DNA of 34,330 bases from Limisphaerales bacterium (lineage in GTDB: Bacteria > Verrucomicrobiota > Verrucomicrobiia > Limisphaerales > UBA11358), in NCBI GenBank assembly GCA_027451565.1, contig DAIDJC010000002.1, forward strand, positions 6,737 through 41,066, read 5' to 3'. Positions 28,249 to 34,330 of this stretch are shown here, in pieces. Below the pieces are notes generated by a model. That model made no database searches. It was not told the DNA's origin and was given only the letters and a program-made list of their open reading frames with translations. A program made the translations under genes and the position numbers. The stretch's first letter is position 1. The number at the start of each line of letters is the position of its first letter.

Positions 28249-29163
28249 TTACTTGCGTTGAAAGTAAAAGGAGCTGCCGGTTAATTCAAATTCCTGACCC
28301 AAGGACAACCCGCTTAATTTTTCCCTCAAGATGGCTGATTGCCGCGCCAGCAAATGCAGGGGCAAGCAAACATTAAAAGAGTGGTTGAAGGCAAGGAAAT
28401 TCTCCAGAAAATATTGCTCGTTCCAGAACTGTTTCCGCTGAACGGAGAAGGCGAGGGGGTATTCGTAGGGGGAAAAGATATCGTGGACATGAACGAATGT
28501 GCCTGCCTTCAAGGATGGATACAATTTTTCAAACTCGAACTGCACATCGCTGCCAAACTTATAGACGTGGCTTGAATCCACAAATAGAAACCCGCAACCC
28601 TCCAGAAGTTCAGGCAGGTCAAGAGTCTGTAATTCCTGGCGGATGGGGCGAAAGCGAACCCCCTTCAGTAAAAATTCATGAGTGAGCCGTGCGTAGGGAT
28701 CAATGGAGATAATCTCGCAGCCTGCTCCGGTCTCTTCAGCGTTTTTTTCCAGGGCGGCAAGGGCTATCCTGGTGGATGACCCCTGGCCTATCTCAATCAT
28801 GCGAGGTGGTTTCAAATCCCTCAAAAAGGCATATAAAAAAAGTGAGTCCAGCCCGTGGAAATAAAAGTTTTGTTCTGTGAAGCCAAAGCGTCCGCGTTCC
28901 TGTGCGTATTCATGGCCATAGTTGGACACCAGCCGGGCGGCGAATTTTTCCGACTGGTCAAGCATCCAATCCACCGCCGGAAGGTTGCGGGGCTCATCTG
29001 AATATTTACGGGCCATTTCACGCGTGTCCGGAGTCAGGTCATAAAAGTGGTTCCCTGTAATGTGAAACCCCATCTTTTGAAACAAATCAAAGAGAAAAAT
29101 TCGCGCCACATAGCGTTGAAACGCGTTTTTTTCGTGGAACAATTTGTAGATTCTCTCTTTCAT
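28249..29163 (-). CDS. Class I SAM-dependent methyltransferase
   Basis: [17 protein letters not shown] (motif I), [51 protein letters not shown]. Confidence 0.78.
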   Translation of the reverse strand: MKERIYKLFHEKNAFQRYVARIFLFDLFQKMGFHITGNHFYDLTPDTREMARKYSDEPRNLPAVDWMLDQSEKFAARLVSNYGHEYAQERGRFGFTEQNFYFHGLDSLFLYAFLRDLKPPRMIEIGQGSSTRIALAALEKNAEETGAGCEIISIDPYARLTHEFLLKGVRFRPIRQELQTLDLPELLEGCGFLFVDSSHVYKFGSDVQFEFEKLYPSLKAGTFVHVHDIFSPYEYPLAFSVQRKQFWNEQYFLENFLAFNHSFNVCLPLHLLARQSAILREKLSGLSLGQEFELTGSSFYFQRK

Positions 29164-29175
29164 GGTGTGTTTGAT

Positions 29176-30582
29176 TCAACGCGCTCCGGTGGCACCCAAA
29201 ACAGCGGGCAGGGTTCGCAGCAAGATCAGCAAGTCAAGCCAGATGGACCAGTTGTCAATGTATTCGAGGTCCATGCGCACCCAGTCTTTGAAATCCTTGA
29301 TCTGATTGCGTCCACTGACCTGCCATAGACACGTCAGCCCTGGTTTGACGCTCAGTCGGCGGCGATGGGCCAGATCATTGAATCGCTTTACCTCATCCAC
29401 TGGCAGCGGGCGTGGGCCCACCAGGCTCATGTCCCCCCGCAGGACGTTCCATAATTGGGGCAGTTCGTCCAAACTGTATTTGCGAAGCCATCTGCCGAGG
29501 GGCGTGATGCGCGGATCATTGGTCACCTTGAAAACAGGTCCGGTCATTTCATTCATCGCGGCCAACTCATGTTTGGTTTGTTCCGCATTGGAGCACATGG
29601 TCCGGAATTTGAGGATGGTGAATGGGGCCCCGTTCCGACCGGAGCGCTGCTGGCGGAACAGCACCGGTCCCGGCGAGGTGATTTTAATGGCAACAGCCAG
29701 CACAGGAAGAACGGGAATGATGGTGAGAGCAAGGAGCAGGGTGGCGGCCACAATCCAATCCATTAAACCTTTCACCAGAATCTGCCACGAATTTTCCGGG
29801 GCGCTGCGAAAGATCAAGAGGGGCTGGCCCAGAATCTCATCAAAACTGGCGCGGGCAATCTGCGTGGTGAAGAAATCGGCCACCAGCCAGGCTTCAACCC
29901 CCTCGGTTTCGCAGAGTTGGATGACGTTTTCCACGCGGTCCAGTTGAATTTTCCGGGCGCTGACGAGCACCCCGCTGACGGAGTGCTCGTGGAGCATTTC
30001 AATAAGATGGGCGTGGGAATCTGATTCGAGATTGAATTCGGCGGCCACCTGGATGCTTTCACTGGCCCGCGTCTCCAGCAGTTGGCGGAGCCGTTTTATT
30101 TCCGAGGGTATGCCAGCAAGCAGTATTCGTCTTTGGTATTGTGACCTGGCCAGCCGGCTGTTAAGCACCCACCGCAGCGCCTCCTCCTTGGTGTAAACCA
30201 ATCCGAAACTGATCAGGCCAAACAGCGTCATGACGCCGCGCGGGACCACGATTTTAAGCAGGTAAATGAGCAAAACCAGACCGATGGTTACAATCAGGCA
30301 TCCCCGCATCAGGGACCACATCATGACGGGACGGGAACCCGTGAGGCTACGGCTGTAAAAACCTTGTGATCCCAGGATGGAGGGAACAAATGGAAAAATG
30401 GCCAGATAAAGCCACGCCACGTGATAAAGGGTGTCGCCCGAAACCGCATCCATACCCAAGAAAGCGTGGGAAAAACGCTCGTTGCCCCGCAGTAAAAAAG
30501 AGATTCCAAAAGCAATGGCAAACAGGCAGACATCGGCCGCCTGTTGGATTTGTGTCCGGAAACGATGGTCGCGCTGGAGCAT
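29176..30582 (-). CDS. Exopolysaccharide biosynthesis polyprenyl glycosylphosphotransferase (WbaP-like)
   Basis: N-terminal TMs; bacterial sugar transferase C-terminal domain: GPVLFRQQRSGRNGAPFTILKFRTM, LGRWLRKYSLDELPQLWNVLRGDMSLVGPRPL, LSVKPGLTCLWQVSGRNQI. Confidence 0.93.
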   Translation of the reverse strand: MLQRDHRFRTQIQQAADVCLFAIAFGISFLLRGNERFSHAFLGMDAVSGDTLYHVAWLYLAIFPFVPSILGSQGFYSRSLTGSRPVMMWSLMRGCLIVTIGLVLLIYLLKIVVPRGVMTLFGLISFGLVYTKEEALRWVLNSRLARSQYQRRILLAGIPSEIKRLRQLLETRASESIQVAAEFNLESDSHAHLIEMLHEHSVSGVLVSARKIQLDRVENVIQLCETEGVEAWLVADFFTTQIARASFDEILGQPLLIFRSAPENSWQILVKGLMDWIVAATLLLALTIIPVLPVLAVAIKITSPGPVLFRQQRSGRNGAPFTILKFRTMCSNAEQTKHELAAMNEMTGPVFKVTNDPRITPLGRWLRKYSLDELPQLWNVLRGDMSLVGPRPLPVDEVKRFNDLAHRRRLSVKPGLTCLWQVSGRNQIKDFKDWVRMDLEYIDNWSIWLDLLILLRTLPAVLGATGAR

Positions 30583-30612
30583 TAGTACGGGTTGGTCAAA
30601 TGGGTTTGGATG

Positions 30613-31359
30613 TCATGGTGCGGTCAACCTCCCGGGGGACGCTTTTGGCAACATCTGAAATTCGGGGACTGCAGCGCGGAGGAATTCTTTCATGAGGCCA
30701 AAGGTGGCATCCTCCTGCCCTGGGTCGCAGGAAGCAAACAGGGAGATATAGGCCCAACGGTCCAAAGTCCCCCTCGTTATCAAATCCCTTGGTATATACC
30801 AGATTTTCCATTTCCAGGATTTGGCCGTGATGTTGAGGTTGTCCACGAACCAATACACATAGACGCCGTTGACCGGATGGGGTTGTCCATCGGTGCCGGT
30901 GACGGATTTGGTGGTGATGATCCGGTTGACGGTGAGTTGGTAGGGAAAAGGACGGGTCATTGGAACCTTCTCCACCGTGGTGAACTGGTTCTCGATATCC
31001 CAACCCTGGCTGGGCATGCAAATTTCCGGGTTGTGGATGCTTGAGCGATCGTTGCCCATGACCACGACGCTCATTTCGCAAAATAATCCATTGGTTCCGC
31101 TGTAGGAGCGAATGCGGAAGCTTGTATCCTGGGGCAGATAGTTTTCAAGCACCGTTTCATTGTTGGTGAGGATGAAGGATTTATATCCGGGCACGGAGTC
31201 TGGGAGGATAATTTCGCCCCGCATCTGGCCGGGATGGCTCACGAATTTGACACCCGGGGCGTCCAGGCGCTGATGCGATTGCTGGTAAGAAAGGAAAAAG
31301 GCCAGCGCGGCCATGAGAATCAGCAGGCATGCTCCTGAGATGAGTGGGGCGGGTTTCAT
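30613..31359 (-). CDS. Exosortase-associated EpsI-like protein
   Basis: N-terminal TM (MKPAPLISGACLLILMAALAFFL); NPEICMPSQGWDI pattern of EpsI; start overlaps the exosortase stop by ATGA. ORF track start 31440 is less likely. Confidence 0.8.
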   Translation of the reverse strand: MKPAPLISGACLLILMAALAFFLSYQQSHQRLDAPGVKFVSHPGQMRGEIILPDSVPGYKSFILTNNETVLENYLPQDTSFRIRSYSGTNGLFCEMSVVVMGNDRSSIHNPEICMPSQGWDIENQFTTVEKVPMTRPFPYQLTVNRIITTKSVTGTDGQPHPVNGVYVYWFVDNLNITAKSWKWKIWYIPRDLITRGTLDRWAYISLFASCDPGQEDATFGLMKEFLRAAVPEFQMLPKASPGRLTAP

Positions 31360-32474
31360 ACAGGGTTTCCACCTTGGGCCGCGGATTGCGGCTTGTCGTT
31401 GCCAAGATTTTCCAGCCAGCGCGAGAGCATGATCATGCAAAGGATGGCCACAAGAATGGTGATAAAACCAAATTTATTTTCCACCGCTTTTCCCGCATCC
31501 TGCCCAAAGGTTTCTGCCATGAAAATGGTGAAGGAGAGCCTCACCACGTTTCCCGCCACGGCCAGTGGCACGGCGGAGAGAATGAGGGCAAAACGTTTCC
31601 ACGGGTTTTTAAAATGGATAAAACCGTAGATGGTGGTGAGCGCCAGCAGGGCCACCATGCTGTGAATACCGCTGCAGGCGGCAGCCACTTCAAAGGCAAA
31701 GGTGTGGTCGGCATCAAAAATCTGTGTGCCATCGCGCACCAGGTCGGGAGCCAGGCCCAGGTGGCCGATCATGTAAACAATCCATGAAACCATGAGGCGC
31801 AGACGGAGGGTGAGCCAATTGGCCGCATCGCCCGCCGGGTAGCAAAAGAGCAGGAATAAAAATGGAAAAAGACTGGTTTTCATCCAATGCCTGCCCCAAG
31901 CCAGACCGGCCAGGCCAAAAAGTCCGGTCAGGAAGGCAATGAGCGACAATTTCGTTTCCTGAACCACAAACCCCAAAAGATGGGTGGCCAAAGCAGCCAA
32001 AACCACCAGGGATGCCGGCCACCAAAAAGCCAATTTGCCCGCCACTAATTCATTGCGCCGCCACCAGAAAAGAACCAGCACCACAAATGGAATCAACAAC
32101 CCATGCTGGTCATCCGCCAGTGGCGAGGTGTAAATATCAAACAACCAGGCAAAAAGGGAATGTGTGGAAATATAACCAAGGGTGGCATTGCCAAAAAATG
32201 CGAAAAGCAGAACCCAGGCAGTGGTCAGGATCAGGAAAAAAGCGCGGTTTGGAAGCTTTCTCCACTGCTCCTGGCAGCGGTAAATCAGCACGCCCACGGC
32301 TGCCACCAGCGCGGCGCCAAATAGATAAAGAGGCATGGAACCGCCACCCCTGAATTGGGAGCCGGTGTAATAATAGGCCACTGCCAAAAGGCCCAAAAAA
32401 CCAACTTCATGTGGCCAGAGTACGCCTCCAATGGGCGGCTGTCGTAGTCCTGCCTTTGCTTCGGTATCTGCCAT
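31356..32474 (-). CDS. Exosortase family protein (multi-TM), catalytic His apparently absent
   Basis: AAACSGIHSMVALLALTTIYGFIHFKNPWKRFALILSAVPLAVAGNVVRLSFTIFMAETFGQDAGKAVENKFGFITI: exosortase Cys and Arg motifs present. Confidence 0.88.
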   Translation of the reverse strand: MADTEAKAGLRQPPIGGVLWPHEVGFLGLLAVAYYYTGSQFRGGGSMPLYLFGAALVAAVGVLIYRCQEQWRKLPNRAFFLILTTAWVLLFAFFGNATLGYISTHSLFAWLFDIYTSPLADDQHGLLIPFVVLVLFWWRRNELVAGKLAFWWPASLVVLAALATHLLGFVVQETKLSLIAFLTGLFGLAGLAWGRHWMKTSLFPFLFLLFCYPAGDAANWLTLRLRLMVSWIVYMIGHLGLAPDLVRDGTQIFDADHTFAFEVAAACSGIHSMVALLALTTIYGFIHFKNPWKRFALILSAVPLAVAGNVVRLSFTIFMAETFGQDAGKAVENKFGFITILVAILCMIMLSRWLENLGNDKPQSAAQGGNPV

Positions 32475-32527
32475 TCGAGCCTAAAGCTTTTACCAGCAAA
32501 GCAGCCGCGGCTCAACCTAAAAGGCGG

Positions 32528-33319
32528 TCAAAATCTGCCGCCGCTTTCCCCCTCCAAACGGGAATATTTCCTCCAACCCAGCCATTGCCCCATAAAAAAC
32601 CAGACAAAACGGGGATTGTTTCGAATATAGCGGCCCGCGAGCCTGCGCGGTTCCTGAATAAACCGGAAAAGCCATTCCAAGCCAGACCGCTGAACCCACC
32701 GCGGCGCCTGTCGCACACGGCCACTGTGAAAATCAAATGCCGCCCCCACGCCCACCATCAGTGTGGTTTCCAGCCGGTCAAGGTTATCAACCATGAACCA
32801 CTCCTGTTTTGGGGTGCTTAATCCCACCCAAATGATGTCCGGCCGGCAGGAAGCCACCAAATCCGCCAAGGCCATTTGCTCCTCTGTTGTTAGCGGTCTG
32901 AATGGAGGCGTGTAGGTTCCTGCCACCACCAGTTTGGGATACTTCTTCTTCAAATTGAATGCCAAATCCCCAGCCACACCCGGAGCTCCGCCCAAAAAAA
33001 AGTGCCGGATGTTCTCCTTCTCGCCCCATTCGCAGACTGCCAGCATTAAATCCGGCCCATACACCCGGCCCATTTCGGCATGACCTCGCAGTCGCCCGGC
33101 CCAAACCATGGGCATTCCATCCGGAGTGCAAAGGCCTGCCCGGTTTAAAATGGACCGGAACTGGTCATTCTCTTGCGCTTCCATGACCCCATGAACCCCG
33201 GTCACGCAAATGTAATTCTTTCGCCGCCCAGCCAGGGCCTCGGCCACCCACGTCACCGCTGATGTCAGGTTTAACACACTGATGCCAACCCCCAGCACAT
33301 TGACCTTTTTTACCATCAT
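32528..33319 (-). CDS. WecG/TagA/CpsF family glycosyltransferase
   Basis: TGVHGVMEAQENDQFRSILNRAGLCTPDGMPMVWAGRL, RVYGPDLM, PDIIWVGLSTPKQEWFM, GVGAAFDFHSGRVRQAPRWVQRSGLEWLFRFIQEPRRL. Confidence 0.94.
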   Translation of the reverse strand: MMVKKVNVLGVGISVLNLTSAVTWVAEALAGRRKNYICVTGVHGVMEAQENDQFRSILNRAGLCTPDGMPMVWAGRLRGHAEMGRVYGPDLMLAVCEWGEKENIRHFFLGGAPGVAGDLAFNLKKKYPKLVVAGTYTPPFRPLTTEEQMALADLVASCRPDIIWVGLSTPKQEWFMVDNLDRLETTLMVGVGAAFDFHSGRVRQAPRWVQRSGLEWLFRFIQEPRRLAGRYIRNNPRFVWFFMGQWLGWRKYSRLEGESGGRF

Positions 33320-33438
33320 GATTAGAAGGCCCAGAATAAACCAACTCTCCGAAAAGACCAGCCCTGGCCTGAGGTTTTAACCGAAAATCCTTCCTTTCAA
33401 TCGTGCCTTGCCCCACATTCACCGGGCTGTTCGCATTC

Positions 33439-34017
33439 ATGAAACTGCTTGTTTTTGCGCATATTCCCCCGCCGCATCACGGCCAAAGCTACATGGTCAA
33501 ACTCATGCTGGATGGGTTCGGCGGCGATGTGCGCCACCCTTCCAGTTCCAAGCCTTTGGTGGAGGGAATCCAGTGTTACCACGTCAATGCCCGTTTTTCG
33601 AAGGATCTGGCTGCCGTGGGGGAATTTCAAGCCGCCAAGCTCTTCCTTATTTTTTGGTTTTGTCTTCAGGCCATATGGATTCGGTTCCGGCACGGTGTCA
33701 CTTCCCTTTATTATGTGCCCGCACCTGGCAAAAAAAATGCCCTTTACCGGGATTGGCTCATCATGTTGATTTGCAGGCCGTTCTTCAAAAAATTGATTTT
33801 TCATTGGCACGCCGCTGGCCTGGCCAAATGGTTGGAATTTTACTGTAATATCCATCTGCGCTCGATTACCTATCGCCTTTTCAAACCAGTGGATTTGAGC
33901 ATTGTCCTGTCCAAACACACCGTGGCTGATGCCGAGAAATTTTTATCAAGCCGAATTCAAATCCTTCCTTGCGGCATTCCTGATCCATGCCCGGATTTTG
34001 ATGAAACCACCCTGTGA
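33439..34017 (+). pseudogene. Truncated glycosyltransferase family 4-like protein (N-terminal half only)
   Basis: MKLLVFAHIPPPHHGQSYMVKLMLDGF...VDLSIVLSKHTVADAEKFLSSRIQILPCGIPDPCPDF then stop; ends where the C-terminal nucleotide-sugar-binding domain should begin. Confidence 0.68.
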
Positions 34018-34187
34018 TAGTTTCAAACTTGCTAAATGCAGGTACTGGGGTAACACGCCGTGTAATTGACAAGCAGCTTTCCATTGTCGGTCTTGCTGTA
34101 CGCCGTGGAGAAGCGCGTCTGATAAGCCAGCTAGTTCAGTCTGCTATTAAAGACAATGTAACAACCAAATATTCTGGCAATAAATAA
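34014..34187 (+). CDS. Short orphan ORF (57 aa, GTG start), possible gene remnant
   Basis: Manual translation: VIVSNLLNAGTGVTRRVIDKQLSIVGLAVRRGEARLISQLVQSAIKDNVTTKYSGNK*. Not in the ORF track (short/GTG); no family recognised. Confidence 0.3.
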   Translation: MIVSNLLNAGTGVTRRVIDKQLSIVGLAVRRGEARLISQLVQSAIKDNVTTKYSGNK

Positions 34188-34271
34188 GCGGGATGAAATT
34201 CCGGCAATTTGTAAGCAAACGCTCATCTTTTGCCGGAAGCCACATCTCCGGAATGCACCACTCTGATGTGG

Positions 34272-34330
34272 TGGCGCGCCCGACAGGAATCGAACCTGTG
34301 ACCTTTGGCTTCGGAAACCAACACTCTATC
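34272..34330 (-). tRNA. tRNA-Arg(CCG), 3' part (runs off right edge)
   Basis: Reverse complement GATAGAGTGTTGGTTTCCGAAGCCAAAGGTCACAGGTTCGAATCCTGTCGGGCGCGCCA: anticodon loop TTCCGAA (CCG), T-arm ACAGG-TTCGAAT-CCTGT, acceptor CGGGCGC, discriminator G, encoded CCA. Confidence 0.93.

Noticed and set aside
34014-34187. Firm call of a transposase/integrase fragment
   Set aside because: The 57-aa sequence has no motif I can recognise; kept only as an unassigned orphan ORF.

Overview
The window looks like a bacterial chromosome segment, probably Verrucomicrobiota-like. That assignment is an inference from the secreted-protein style, H-X9-DG pseudopilin, exosortase/EpsI and YD-repeat proteins; no taxonomic search was run. 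Left part (1-6.4 kb): edge-truncated rnc (missed by the ORF track), a small Cys-rich-motif protein, ROK kinase, tRNA-dihydrouridine synthase, an ATE/Bpt-like aminoacyl-transferase, a PaaK/CapK-like adenylate-forming enzyme and a DUF4337-like membrane protein. Then come a MEKHLA-like protein, an XRE regulator, and two very large secreted proteins: an RHS/YD-repeat protein with an N-terminal C39-like peptidase domain, and a 1452-aa modular Ig/propeller/DUF4082/DUF11 protein. Next are trigger factor, a TolC-family protein and an exosortase-associated CPBP protease. A clear cobalamin riboswitch with an intrinsic terminator precedes a secreted protein and a pseudopilin, neither a known B12 gene. 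A tightly packed minus-strand run of ten genes follows (WecG/TagA GT, exosortase, EpsI, WbaP-like, methyltransferase, UXS, folP, cdaA, cdaR, glmM). The right edge has a truncated glycosyltransferase, an orphan low-GC ORF, inverted repeats and a partial tRNA-Arg(CCG). Most noteworthy: the riboswitch-pseudopilin locus, an exosortase apparently lacking the catalytic His, the C39-RHS fusion, and the tRNA-proximal junction.
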